DNA of 64,000 bases from Pseudonocardia sp. T1-2H (GTDB lineage: Bacteria; Actinomycetota; Actinomycetes; Mycobacteriales; Pseudonocardiaceae): NCBI RefSeq assembly GCF_038039215.1, contig NZ_JBBPCL010000001.1, forward strand, positions 992,001-1,056,000, read 5' to 3'. A program made the position numbers and the translations under genes. Of this stretch, positions 48,478 to 57,067 are shown piece by piece; within the stretch, counting starts at the first letter, position 1, and every line of letters begins with the position of its first letter. Under the pieces are notes generated by a model. That model was given only the letters and a program-made list of their open reading frames with translations, made no database searches and had not been told where the DNA came from.

Positions 48478-49983
48478 ATGAACATCGCGAACCTCCTGCG
48501 GCGCAGCGCCGCGGACCATGCGGGACAGGTCGCGTTGCGGCTGGACGACACCGAGATCGGCTACGGCCACTTCGCGGACATCGGCGGCCGGTTCGCCGCC
48601 CATCTGCGCGCGGTGGGCGTCGCGCCGGGGGACCGGATCGGGTTCTTCCTGCCGAACACCCTCGACTACCTGCCCGCCCTGCTCGGGGTGTGGCAGGCCG
48701 GCGGGGTCGGCGTCCCGCTGAACCATCTCTTCCCCGACGGCCCGCTGCGGCACGCGATCCTGGACTCCGGTGCCACGCGTGTGCTCGCGCTCCCGGGCGA
48801 CGTGGCGCGGCTCGAGTCCGTCCTGGACGGTGCCGGGTCCGGCGTCGAGATCCTGACGACGGGACCGGGGGGCGGGTTCGAGCAGGCGATCGCCGCCCAC
48901 GATCCGCGGCGCGACGTCGTCCCCCGGCTGGACCGGGACGACGCCCTGCTGATGTACACCTCCGGCTCCACCGGCGTGCCCAAGGGCGTCCGGCAGACCC
49001 ACCGGAACATCACTGCGCAGGTCGACGGCGTCGTCGACCTCTACAAGATCACCGCGGCCGACCACGTGCTGAACTGCATGCCGCTCTTCCACGTCGGCGG
49101 GCTGCAGCTGGCGAGCCTGCCGGTCCTGCTGCGCGGCGGGCAGATCACGTTCATGCCGCGGTGGGACCCGCTGCGCTGGCTGGATCTCGCGAAGCGCCTG
49201 CGGCCGACCTACGGCGGCCTCATCTCCACGATGATGATCGACGTCGGCAACCGGACGGTCGGGTCGCCGGTCGTGCTCGACTCCTTCCGGGTCTGCATGT
49301 TCGGGGGTTCCCGGACGCCGACGGCGGCGATCGAGCGCCTCGCCGCGGGGACCGGGATCGAGGGCGTCGAGATCTACGGGCAGACCGAGCAGAGCGGGCT
49401 CGTCGTGTCCTACGCCGTCGGGGACCCGCGGCGGCCGGACTCGATGGGCAAGCCGCTGGAACAGGTGGTCCGCACCCGGCTCGTGCCGCCGGACGGCGGT
49501 GACGACCTGGAACCCGGATCGACCGACGTCGGGGAGCTGTGGGTGCAGGGCGACGCCGTCACCCCCGGGTACTGGCACCTCGACGTGCCGGAGAAGTGGG
49601 TGGACGGCTGGTTCCGCACCGGTGACCTGATGTCCCGGGACGCCGATGGCTACCTGTACTACGTCGACCGGATCGACGACATGATCGTCTCGGGCGGGGA
49701 GAACATCTTCCCGCAGATGGTCGAGGAGCACCTCGCGGACCACCCGGACCTGGCCGAGGTCGCCGTGATCGGCACGCCGCACGACCGCTGGGTCGAGCAG
49801 GTGACCGCCGTCGTCGTGCCGACGCGGGAAGGTCTCACCCCGGACGAGGTGGCCGAGTGGTGCGCGACCAATCCGAACCTGCGCGGGATGCATCGGCCCC
49901 GCCGGATCGAGGTCGTGGACGCGTTGCCGCGCACCGGGAGCGGCAAGCTGAACCGGCCCGAGCTGCGGAGGATGTTCCCGTGA
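48478..49983 (+). CDS. AMP-forming acyl-CoA synthetase, second in the operon
   Basis: A 501-residue adenylate-forming ligase: YTSGSTGVPKGVRQTHRN, NCMPLFHVGGLQLASLPVLL, IYGQTEQSGLVVSYAVGDP, GWFRTGDLMSRDADGYLYYV, IVSGGENIFPQMVEEH and the lysine in TGSGKLNRPEL. The YTSGSTG P-loop differs from the SGTT of the other ligases here. ATG 48478 lies 115 bases after the carboxylase. It overlaps the crotonase start by 4 bases. Confidence 0.9.
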   Translation: MNIANLLRRSAADHAGQVALRLDDTEIGYGHFADIGGRFAAHLRAVGVAPGDRIGFFLPNTLDYLPALLGVWQAGGVGVPLNHLFPDGPLRHAILDSGATRVLALPGDVARLESVLDGAGSGVEILTTGPGGGFEQAIAAHDPRRDVVPRLDRDDALLMYTSGSTGVPKGVRQTHRNITAQVDGVVDLYKITAADHVLNCMPLFHVGGLQLASLPVLLRGGQITFMPRWDPLRWLDLAKRLRPTYGGLISTMMIDVGNRTVGSPVVLDSFRVCMFGGSRTPTAAIERLAAGTGIEGVEIYGQTEQSGLVVSYAVGDPRRPDSMGKPLEQVVRTRLVPPDGGDDLEPGSTDVGELWVQGDAVTPGYWHLDVPEKWVDGWFRTGDLMSRDADGYLYYVDRIDDMIVSGGENIFPQMVEEHLADHPDLAEVAVIGTPHDRWVEQVTAVVVPTREGLTPDEVAEWCATNPNLRGMHRPRRIEVVDALPRTGSGKLNRPELRRMFP

Positions 49984-50744
49984 GTGACGTGGTGCGCTAC
50001 GAGGTGACCGACGGGATCGCCTGGCTGACGATCGACCGCCCCGAGGCCCGCAACGCGCTCAGCAAGGACGTCCGGGAAGGGCTCTGGGCGGGCACCCGCC
50101 GGTTCGTCGCCGACGACGACGCCGCGGTCCTCGTCGTCACCGGCGCGGGGGACAAGGCGTTCTGCGCGGGCGGGGACCTCAAGGAGATGGCCGAGACCTC
50201 CCTGGAGGTCCCGCCGCCGGACTTCCTGCCCCAGTTCGGCCGCAACATCGACGTGCCGAAACCGACGATCGCGGCCGTCAACGGCGTCGCCTACGCGGGC
50301 GGGTTCCTGCTCGCCCAGCAGTGCGACCTCGTCGTCGCGTCGGACCACGCGCGGTTCGCGATCAGCGAGGTCAAGGTCGGCCGGGGGTCGCCGTGGGCCG
50401 CGCCGCTGTCCTGGCTCGTGCCGCCGCGGGTCGCATTGGAGATCCTGCTGACCGGGGACCCACTGGACGCGGCCCGGGCGAAGGCGTACGGACTCGTCAA
50501 CCACGTCGTCCACGCCTGCGACCTGCGGGACCACACGCAGTCGCTCGCCCGGCGGATCGCCGCCAACGCGCCGCTCTCGGTCCGCGCCGCCAAACAGACC
50601 GCCTACCTGTCCGCGCACCACGATCTCGCCGACGCCTACGACCGCGCCGAGGAGATCTGGGCGCCGGTGTATCGCTCGGCCGACGCGCAGGAGGGCCCGG
50701 CGGCGTTCCGGGACAAGCGCACGCCGGTCTGGAAGGGGAGATAG
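49980..50744 (+). CDS. Enoyl-CoA hydratase (crotonase family), AtuE/LiuC-like by context
   Basis: A 254-residue crotonase: LTIDRPEARNALSKDVREGL, GAGDKAFCAGGDLKEMAE (oxyanion hole), GVAYAGGFLLAQQCDLVVAS. The usual first catalytic glutamate position is not obvious; RFAISEVKVGRGSPWAAPL carries a Glu. In a carboxylase operon the expected reaction is hydration of a 3-methylglutaconyl- or isohexenylglutaconyl-type CoA. GTG 49980 overlaps the ligase stop (GTGA). Confidence 0.85.
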   Translation: MSDVVRYEVTDGIAWLTIDRPEARNALSKDVREGLWAGTRRFVADDDAAVLVVTGAGDKAFCAGGDLKEMAETSLEVPPPDFLPQFGRNIDVPKPTIAAVNGVAYAGGFLLAQQCDLVVASDHARFAISEVKVGRGSPWAAPLSWLVPPRVALEILLTGDPLDAARAKAYGLVNHVVHACDLRDHTQSLARRIAANAPLSVRAAKQTAYLSAHHDLADAYDRAEEIWAPVYRSADAQEGPAAFRDKRTPVWKGR

Positions 50745-50747
50745 CTC

Positions 50748-51554
50748 ATGCCCGTGTCGATGGAGTCCCTCGCGGACGACCTCGCCGCCGAGTCCGAAGT
50801 GCTGCGCGCGCTGCTGGCCGATCTCGACGAGCACGGCTGGCGGCGGGAGACCCCCGCGGAGGGCTGGACGATCGCCGACCAGGTCTCGCACCTGGCCTAC
50901 TTCGACGACGTCGCGGTGCAGTCCGCGACGGACCCGGACGCGTTCGACGCGGAGCTGGAACGGCTGAACGCCGAGGGCGGGGTGAACCCCGACTCGATCG
51001 CCGCCCGGTACCGCGGCTTGTCGGGCGCCGAGATGCTGCACTGGTTCGACCTGTCCCGGGAGCGCCTGATCGGCACGTTCCGTGGGCTCGACCCGTCGAC
51101 CCGGGTGCCGTGGTTCGGCCCGGCGATGAGCGCGGCGTCGTCGCTGACCGCGCGGATCATGGAGACCTGGGCCCACGGGCAGGACGTCGCGGACACCGTC
51201 GGCGTGCTTCGCGAGCCGACGGACCGGCTGCGCCACGTCGCACACATCGGCGTCGGCGCGCGGCCCTTCAGCTACGCGGTCCGCGGGAAGGACCTGCCTC
51301 CGGAGCCGATCCGGGTGGAGCTCGACGCCCCGGGCGGCGGGCTCTGGACCTGGGGGCCGGAGGACGCCGAGGACCGGGTGACGGGCACCGCGCTGGACTT
51401 CGCCCTCGCCGTCACCCAGCGCCGGCACCGGGACGACCTGGCGCTCACGATCACCGGTCCGCGGGCGACCGAGTGGATGAGCATCGCGCAGGCCTTCGCC
51501 GGTGACGCCGGAGCGGGGCGCAGGCCGGGACAGTTCTCCGGAGGGACCGCATGA
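50748..51554 (+). CDS. TIGR03084-family (DinB/mycothiol-dependent isomerase-like) protein
   Basis: A 268-residue protein of the actinobacterial family TIGR03084, related to the four-helix DinB/maleylpyruvate-isomerase N-terminal fold. The N-terminus has TPAEGWTIADQVSHLAYFDD (metal-ligand His), followed by ETWAHGQDVADTVG with a second His, and a C-terminal domain ending near EWMSIAQAFAGDAG. Metal binding is expected. The function is unknown, but it is repeatedly seen beside acyl-CoA enzymes and AtuA-like proteins (from memory, not checked). Coupled to AtuA by a 4-base ATGA overlap. Confidence 0.8.
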   Translation: MPVSMESLADDLAAESEVLRALLADLDEHGWRRETPAEGWTIADQVSHLAYFDDVAVQSATDPDAFDAELERLNAEGGVNPDSIAARYRGLSGAEMLHWFDLSRERLIGTFRGLDPSTRVPWFGPAMSAASSLTARIMETWAHGQDVADTVGVLREPTDRLRHVAHIGVGARPFSYAVRGKDLPPEPIRVELDAPGGGLWTWGPEDAEDRVTGTALDFALAVTQRRHRDDLALTITGPRATEWMSIAQAFAGDAGAGRRPGQFSGGTA

Positions 51555-53272
51555 CCCGCCCGATCAGGATCGGCAACTGCTCGGGGTTCTACGGCGACCG
51601 GATCTCCGCGGCCCGGGAGATGGTCGACGGCGGCGGCATCGACGTCCTCTGCGGGGACTACCTCGCCGAGCTGACCATGCTCATCCTCGCGAAGGCCCAG
51701 GCCAAGGACCCGTCGGTGGGCTACGCGAAGACGTTCCTGACCCAGGTCGAGGACGTGCTCGGCAGCTGCCTGGACAACGGAATCCGGATCGTCGCGAACG
51801 CGGGCGGGCTGAACCCGGCCGGGCTCGCCGACGCGATCCGGGCCGTCGCGGAGAAGCTGGGTCTGGACGCGAAGGTCGCGCACGTCGAGGGCGACGACCT
51901 GCGTGGTTCGCTCTCCGCGATCACCCCTGAGGTGGTCGGTAAGCCGGTGTCCGCCAACGCCTACCTCGGCGGGTGGGGCATCGCGCAGGCCCTCGCGGCC
52001 GGTGCGGACGTCGTCGTGACCGGGCGGGTGACGGACGCGTCGCTCGTCGTCGGGCCGGCGGCGTGGTGGCACGGCTGGGGGGCGACGGACTGGGACGCGC
52101 TGGCGGGCGCCGTCGTCGCCGGGCACGTGATCGAGTGCGGGCCGCAGGCCACCGGCGGCAACTACCCGTTCCTCGACGAGATCACCGACCGCCGGTACCC
52201 GGGCTTCCCGATCGCGGAGGTCGCGGCCGACGGCTCGTCCGTGATCACCAAGCACGACGGGACGGGCGGGCTGGTGTCCGTCGGGACCGTCACCGCCCAG
52301 CTGCTCTACGAGATCGCGGGTCCCGCCTACCTCGGCCCGGACTGCACGACCCATTTCGACACGATCGCGCTGGCGCACGAGGGTGAGCACCGGGTGTCGA
52401 TCTCCGGGGTGCGGGGGAGCCCGCCGCCGGAGACGCTGAAGGTCGCTCTGAACGACGCCGGCGGCTACCGGAACACGATGACGCTCGTGCTCACCGGGCT
52501 CGACCTCGAGGCCAAGGCCGCCCACGCCGAGCAGCTGCTCTTCGAGGTCCTCGGCGGGCGGGACCGCTTCGCCGAGGTGGACGTCCGGCTGTTGCGGTTC
52601 GACACCCCCGACGCCCCGTCGAACGAGCGGGCCACCGCCCACCTGCGGGTCACGGTGAAGGACCCGGACCCGCGCAAGGTCGGCCGCGCGTTCTCCAACG
52701 CGACGATGGAGCTGGCGCTCGGCGGGTACGCGGGGTTCCACACGACGACGCCGCCGACCGCGGAGTCCGCCTACGGCGTCTACCGCCCGGCCGCGGTCCC
52801 GCGCTCGGCGGTCACGCAGACCGTCGTGCTGCCCGACGGCGAGCGCCGCACGATCCCGGATCCGCCCACGTCGGACGCCCCTGTGCGGGTGAAACCTCGT
52901 TCTGGCGAGGTTCCCCGCGCACAGGGGGCGGTGAGCAGGAAGGTCCCGCTGGGCGCGGTGTGCGGGGCGCGGTCCGGGGACAAGGGCGGGAACGCGAACA
53001 TCGGGCTCTGGACCCGCACCGACGAGGCCTACGGCTGGCTGCGGGAGTTCCTGACCGTCGAGCGGGCCCGGGAGCTGCTCGGGCCCGAGGCCGCGGACCT
53101 GCGGTTGGACGTCCACGAGCTGCCCAACCTGCGGGCCCTCAACGTCGTCGTGCACGGGATCCTCGGCGAGGGCGTCGCGTCGTCGACGCGGCCCGACCCG
53201 CAGGCGAAGGGCCTGGGCGAGTACCTGCGCAGCAGGCTGGTGGAGGTTCCGATCGACCTGATACCCGGGTAG
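51551..53272 (+). CDS. atuA: AtuA family (acyclic terpene utilisation) protein, with an inserted palindromic element
   Basis: A 573-residue protein. Residues ~1-440 are the DUF1446 AtuA core (GNCSGFYGDRISAAREMV, GRVTDASLVVGPAAWWHGW, GHVIECGPQATGGNYPFLDE). A C-terminal domain (~465-573: LGAVCGARSGDKGGNANIGL) matches the AtuA-like ferredoxin-fold domain. AtuA is required for citronellol/geraniol growth in Pseudomonas, but its exact reaction is not settled. Between the domains, residues ~443-459 (VRVKPRSGEVPRAQG) are encoded by a 50-bp palindrome (52878-52927) resembling the intergenic element at 13704, apparently tolerated in frame in the linker. Confidence 0.88.
   Translation: MTRPIRIGNCSGFYGDRISAAREMVDGGGIDVLCGDYLAELTMLILAKAQAKDPSVGYAKTFLTQVEDVLGSCLDNGIRIVANAGGLNPAGLADAIRAVAEKLGLDAKVAHVEGDDLRGSLSAITPEVVGKPVSANAYLGGWGIAQALAAGADVVVTGRVTDASLVVGPAAWWHGWGATDWDALAGAVVAGHVIECGPQATGGNYPFLDEITDRRYPGFPIAEVAADGSSVITKHDGTGGLVSVGTVTAQLLYEIAGPAYLGPDCTTHFDTIALAHEGEHRVSISGVRGSPPPETLKVALNDAGGYRNTMTLVLTGLDLEAKAAHAEQLLFEVLGGRDRFAEVDVRLLRFDTPDAPSNERATAHLRVTVKDPDPRKVGRAFSNATMELALGGYAGFHTTTPPTAESAYGVYRPAAVPRSAVTQTVVLPDGERRTIPDPPTSDAPVRVKPRSGEVPRAQGAVSRKVPLGAVCGARSGDKGGNANIGLWTRTDEAYGWLREFLTVERARELLGPEAADLRLDVHELPNLRALNVVVHGILGEGVASSTRPDPQAKGLGEYLRSRLVEVPIDLIPG
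52878..52927. repeat. Palindromic repeat inserted inside the AtuA reading frame
   Basis: The 22-bp arm from 52878 (CCCCTGTGCG then GGTGAAACCTCG) pairs with 52906-52927 with three mismatches around loop TTCTGG. Its inner 40 bases (52883-52922) have the same length and the same terminal GTGCG/CGCAC arms as the palindrome at 13704-13743, but different centre. This looks like a small palindromic repeat family; this copy keeps the AtuA frame open (it adds about 17 codons). Confidence 0.6.
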
Positions 53273-53279
53273 CCTCTCG

Positions 53280-53302
53280 ATACGGTCCGAAACGGACGGT
53301 AT
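53280..53302. promoter_or_regulatory. Near-palindrome before the LysR gene
   Basis: ATACGGTCCG (53280-53289) and CGGACGGTAT (53293-53302) are complements with one mismatch around AAA. It overlaps the presumed leader of the LysR gene; autoregulatory LysR sites often have this form. Confidence 0.45.
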
Positions 53303-53318
53303 GGAGGAGATGGTGGCG

Positions 53319-54221
53319 ATGGAGCTGCACCAGCTGCGCTACTTCGTCGCCGTCGCCGAGGAACGCAGCTTCACCCGGGCCGCCTCCCGGCTGTTCCTCG
53401 CCCAGCCCTCGCTGTCGGTGCAGATCCGCAAGCTCGAGCAGGACGTCGGCGCCCGGTTGTTCGAGCGGACCGGGCGGCGGGTCGTGCTCACCGCCGCCGG
53501 TGACGTGCTGCTGGAGCACGCCGTCCGCGCACTCGGCGAGCTCGACCGCGGCCGGGAGCGCGTCGAGGAGGTCAACGGGCTGCGCGGCGGCCGCGTCTCG
53601 GTGGGCGTGCTGCCCAGCATCGGCGCCCGGCTCCTGCCCGACGTGCTGGCCGCGTTCCGCGAGGCGCACCCGGGCGTCACCGTGCGGGTGGTCGAGCACG
53701 ACGTGTCCCGGGAGTTCGAGGAGCTCGTCCGCTCCGGCGAGCTGGACCTGGCCATGACCCGGTTGCCGACGACGCTGCGCGGCCTGGCCGCCGAGGTGCT
53801 GGTCCGGGAGCCGGTGGTGCTGCTCGTGCCTGCGGACCACCCGCTGCACGACCGCGACGGGGTGGACCTCGCCGAGCTCGCAGACGAGGACTTCGTCGGC
53901 ATGCGGCCCGGCTACGGCCTGCGCGAGTTCGCCGACCGGCTGTGCACCGACGCCGGCTTCCTCCCGCGGGTGGTGCTGGAGACCGGGCAGCTGAGCATCG
54001 TGCACGGCATGGTGCGGGCCGGGATGGGCGTGGCGCTGCTGCCCCGGCTGGCAGCGGGCGACGGGCCCGCCGTCGCGGTGCGCGACGAGGCGGCGGTGCG
54101 GGAGCTCGGCGTGGTGTGGCGGGACAGCGCGCTCGCCTCGCCGCCCGTCGCCGCGTTCCGCAAGGTCCTGCTGGACTCCGGCCGGGGCCGGTCGGGCGGC
54201 CCCGGGGCCGACGGAGCCTAG
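53319..54221 (+). CDS. LysR-family transcriptional regulator
   Basis: A 300-residue LysR protein starting MELHQLRYFVAVAEERSF (ATG 53319, GGAGGAG nine bases upstream; ATG 53301 is in frame but lies inside the operator-like palindrome). The helix-turn-helix ends in AQPSLSVQIRKLEQDVGARL; the effector domain spans residues ~90-300. It follows the AtuA gene by 46 bases in the same direction and may be cotranscribed with the operon or read on its own. Effector unknown. Confidence 0.88.
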   Translation: MELHQLRYFVAVAEERSFTRAASRLFLAQPSLSVQIRKLEQDVGARLFERTGRRVVLTAAGDVLLEHAVRALGELDRGRERVEEVNGLRGGRVSVGVLPSIGARLLPDVLAAFREAHPGVTVRVVEHDVSREFEELVRSGELDLAMTRLPTTLRGLAAEVLVREPVVLLVPADHPLHDRDGVDLAELADEDFVGMRPGYGLREFADRLCTDAGFLPRVVLETGQLSIVHGMVRAGMGVALLPRLAAGDGPAVAVRDEAAVRELGVVWRDSALASPPVAAFRKVLLDSGRGRSGGPGADGA

Positions 54222-54236
54222 GAGGTTCTGCCCGAC

Positions 54237-55057
54237 CTACGAGGCGGTGCGCATCGTCAGGCCGGCGAGGGAGATGACGTAGTCCTTCGTCTGCTCGTCG
54301 ACGTGGACGCCGTAGCTGGTCGGGTAGTACCCGGTCTTCTGAAATGCCTGAGGCTGTTTGAGCTCCTGCCGCAAATTCGGATTGGTCTGCAGCCACTCGC
54401 GTGTGACCATCGGCTCGATGAAGGTGTAGCGGCCGTCCCAGGTGCCGTTGATGAGGATCTGCTCGAAGTTGTAGGAACCAGGTACGAGACTGGTGTCGCT
54501 GGAGTCGACCAGATGCACTCCCATTCCCGGTACGGCTTGCGCGGCAACGGCGGGCTCGGGGGAACGACGTAATCCTGCGGCACGTACTTCGCCTCGGGTG
54601 CATGTTCGGCCTTGGTGGCGAAGTTCGGGTCGGTCGGGTTGATGGCCTGCATCGTCGCCATATCGGCCATGTCGAAGTGCACGTCGAAATGCGGATCGGC
54701 GAACAGGGCGACGGGGACGTGTCCCTGGGGGTTCCAGTTGAGCATGACGTGGTCGAACGCGGTCGCCGCCGCCTGATCGGGGAAGGCGAGCATCAGCGTG
54801 TGCGGGGGATCGGTGGTCGTCTCAGGCAGTCCGTCCAGGGCGCCGGCGGTCATTCGCACGCCGACCTCGGTGGGGTTTCCCCCGGCGTCGAGTGTGGTGT
54901 AGGTCTTGACGGTGCCGTTCCCGAGGTTCTGGGACGGGCCGAAGAAGGTGCCGCTCTTGTCCGATGCTGCGCTCTCGCCACTGCACGCGGAGAGAAGGAG
55001 AGCCGTACAGGCGGCGAGAGCGAGTCCCGTACCGCGGCGGAGTCGGTGAGTGTGCAT
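54237..55057 (-). pseudogene. Secreted lipoprotein (DUF5602-like), frameshifted
   Basis: ATG 55057 opens a lipoprotein signal (LALAACTALLLSACSG; lipobox cysteine in SAC). The mature protein contains a histidine-rich patch DPHFDVHFDMADM and then breaks near 54550: after DYVVPPSP the frame changes and continues as VAAQAVPGMGVHLVDSSD through TSLVPGSYNFEQILING to the stop at 54237. One missing G in GAGCCCGCCGTT explains it. The whole (~273 residues) resembles actinobacterial DUF5602 / TTHB210-like lipoproteins of unknown function. The repeated HxDxH-type patch suggests metal binding. Confidence 0.65.
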
Positions 55058-55175
55058 AATTCTTCCCCTTTCCGGGGCCTGAGTTCGCACAGCATCCTCC
55101 CCACCGTTCCTCGCCACAACTGTTCCGCGCCGCTGTATCCGCAGAATCCGAGCGGGACCGGACTCCGGAGACTAG

Positions 55176-55606
55176 TACTCCAGCCGTTGATCGTTATGAT
55201 CATGCACGGGTGGCTTTCTGACGCTGGTAGTAGCTGGAGCGTGCGCGGTACTGATGACGACGGCGCCAGCTCGACCAGGCAGCGGCGCAGGCGATCGCTC
55301 GGCCAGGCTCGATGACGAAGATGGCGAGCAGGCGGCGGATCTCGTTGCAGGTCAGCGCGATCAACCCGGCCGGGCCGGGCCGATCGATGTGCTCGCGGGC
55401 TGCGATCACCGCGAGCAGGGCGTGGGCGAGCATCGCGAACATCGTCCAGCGCCGCCAGGAAGTCCAGCGCCGGAGCTGATGCTCGTCCAGCCCGGCCAAG
55501 CCCTTGCCGGCCTGGAACGACTCCTCGACCGTCCAACGGCGGCCAGCGACGCGGACCAGCTCACGCAGCGGGACCAGGTGCGGGCTGTAGCAGCGGTAGA
55601 ACGCCA
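55176..55606 (+). repeat. Left inverted copy of the IS end (431 bp)
   Basis: Inverted copy of 60464-60894. It includes the terminal sequence TACTCCAGCCG and the transposase C-terminal coding region; the encoded protein segments of the two copies (from AFYRCYSP on) are identical. Confidence 0.85.
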
Positions 55607-55889
55607 GCTCACCGGTGTGACGGTGGCGGCGCACCAGCAGCCACCAGCACTTGGTGTCCTCGGGCGAGATGCCCTCGGGAGGGGTGAGGGTGACCAGCGC
55701 CCAGTCGTAGTAGCGCTCGCCCTTCGCGCCAGCTCCGGCCGAGAGCCGCTGCCAGGCCCGTTTCGGCAGGCCGGCGGTGAGCTTGTCAGCGCGGAGCAGC
55801 CCGGCCGCGGTCGGGACCCGGCGGTCACAGCCGATGGCCAGCACGTAGCCGACCCGGCGGGCTTCGAGCTCGGTGGCATGTCTCCCTAG
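55200..55889 (-). pseudogene. IS701-family transposase, C-terminal fragment (left copy)
   Basis: About 230 codons of a DDE transposase: YVLAIGCDRRVPTAAGLLRA, RYYDWALVTLTPPEG, WWLLVRRHRHTGELAFYRCY and the C-terminal WTVEESFQAGKGLAGLDEHQ, carrying the catalytic glutamate region. The N-terminal ~170 residues are missing: identity stops at a CTAG (55886-55889), and beyond it is TACTCCC, itself like an IS end. The fragment therefore looks cut by a second insertion at a CTAG target. Confidence 0.8.
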
Positions 55890-56305
55890 TACTCCCACCC
55901 CAGAGCAGACCGAAGATTGCTACCAGGAAAAGGATCGTTGCGTGATCCGCCGGCGCATCACCCAAAACGGGTGATGCGTCCGATCTTCACTTGCAGCAGG
56001 GTCCCACGACCGCCCGGCAACCTCGTTACCCGGAAAGGGACGCGGCGCCTGATTCGATCAGACTGGTTGTGGCGCTGCGTCACAGCCGGCACACGCAAAT
56101 GAGTACCCGACTGTATCGGAATACGCAAACGGGATCGGTAATTGGTTCCAGGGTTTCGGTCGGGCTGCCGCGCGTGCAAGTCGACGGACCGGCAAGTCGG
56201 CAAAAATGCATCAGCGGGTCGCGTGGCCCGTCGCCCGACACAGGCGGCCAGGTTCAGAACGCGCGACCGGTCGTGCGCCGGTCGCCAGAAAAGCGGGAGA
56301 GTCTC
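55890..56305. other. Non-coding stretch at the left inner border of the island
   Basis: No gene is recognised in these 416 bp. A 10-bp perfect hairpin CGCATCACCC / GGGTGATGCG lies at 55954-55963 and 55969-55978 around AAAAC. The region begins with TACTCC directly after CTAG, like the outer IS end, but then diverges. The promoter of the DUF1269-like gene should be in the distal part; no clear consensus was seen. Confidence 0.4.
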
Positions 56306-56827
56306 ATGGCATCGGCAACAGATGCGCCTGTCGATCTCTATATCGCAGCGTACGGGGATCCCGACGCAGCTCGAGGCGACTGGGACGCCATCAAGCAGCT
56401 CGCCGCCGACGATGTGATCGCGGTCGACGGGCTGATCCTTGTCAGCCGCCGTTCCGACGGCAAGATCCATGTCGATGACGACTTCCATACGGCCCGCAAG
56501 GGCGCAGCCTGGGGTGCTGTCGGCGGTGCGGTCGTCGGCCTGATCTTCCCGCCGTCGCTGCTGGCCGGCGCGCTGGTCGGCGCCGGCGTCGGTGGAGGTG
56601 TGGGCGGGCTGATGTCGCACGCCGAGAAGAAGGCGATCAAGGCCGAGGTCGAGGACACGTTGCCGCTCAACAGCTCGGGCATCGTGGCGATGTTCGAGGA
56701 GCAGTGGGCCACCGCCGTCGACGACGCCCTTCCCCACGCCACGAACGTCACCAAGGAACAGGTCGACCCGAACAGCGCGAACCAGGTCAAGGCCGCAGCG
56801 ACGGACACTCCGCCCGCGACGACCTAG
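56306..56827 (+). CDS. DUF1269-like glycine-zipper membrane protein
   Basis: A 173-residue protein. After a hydrophilic N-terminus (VDLYIAAYGDPDAARGDWDA) comes a glycine-rich double membrane segment (GAVGGAVVGLIFPPSLLAGA, LVGAGVGGGVGGLM), then a charged C-terminal domain with HAEKKAIKAEVEDTLPLNSS. This is the layout of DUF1269-type proteins, which are often found with stress or channel genes and have no established activity. ATG 56306 follows GGGAGA. It is the first cargo gene of the island. Confidence 0.75.
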   Translation: MASATDAPVDLYIAAYGDPDAARGDWDAIKQLAADDVIAVDGLILVSRRSDGKIHVDDDFHTARKGAAWGAVGGAVVGLIFPPSLLAGALVGAGVGGGVGGLMSHAEKKAIKAEVEDTLPLNSSGIVAMFEEQWATAVDDALPHATNVTKEQVDPNSANQVKAAATDTPPATT

Positions 56828-56887
56828 AACCCCGTAGCCGTTCGGTGTGATGGGCACGGGCGCCGAGGGCGTAGGTAGCGGGGAGCC

Positions 56888-57067
56888 ATGACGATCGATT
56901 CGATCGCATCCGCGGAAGGGCCCGCAGCCGGCGTCGTCGACCTGCACGCCGCATGGTTCGAGGCGCTCCTGCGGGCCTCCGCCGGGGAACCAGCCGTGGC
57001 CGTGCGGCCGCTCCGCCGGCCCGGCGACGTTCCGCCTGCCACCGACGGTCGGTGTTGCAGGCGATGA
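56888..57067 (+). CDS. Small hypothetical protein coupled to the FUSC-family gene
   Basis: ATG 56888, behind GGGGAG, opens 59 codons (MTIDSIASAEGPAAGVVD, LHAAWFEALLRASAGEPAV) ending in TGA at 57065-57067. The stop overlaps the ATG of the FUSC-family gene (ATGA at 57064), a classic translational-coupling arrangement. No domain is recognised; it may be a genuine small protein or only a leader peptide that times translation of the membrane protein. Confidence 0.5.
   Translation: MTIDSIASAEGPAAGVVDLHAAWFEALLRASAGEPAVAVRPLRRPGDVPPATDGRCCRR

Noticed and set aside
42031..53272. Calling the operon a proven geraniol/citronellol pathway.
   Set aside because: Gene content fits, but MCC-like leucine catabolism uses similar parts, and no residue-level proof of geranyl-CoA specificity was established; kept as a hypothesis.
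55254..55889. A plus-strand frame over the left IS copy, mirrored at the right copy.
   Set aside because: It is the antisense shadow of the transposase; it is duplicated only because the IS sequence is duplicated.
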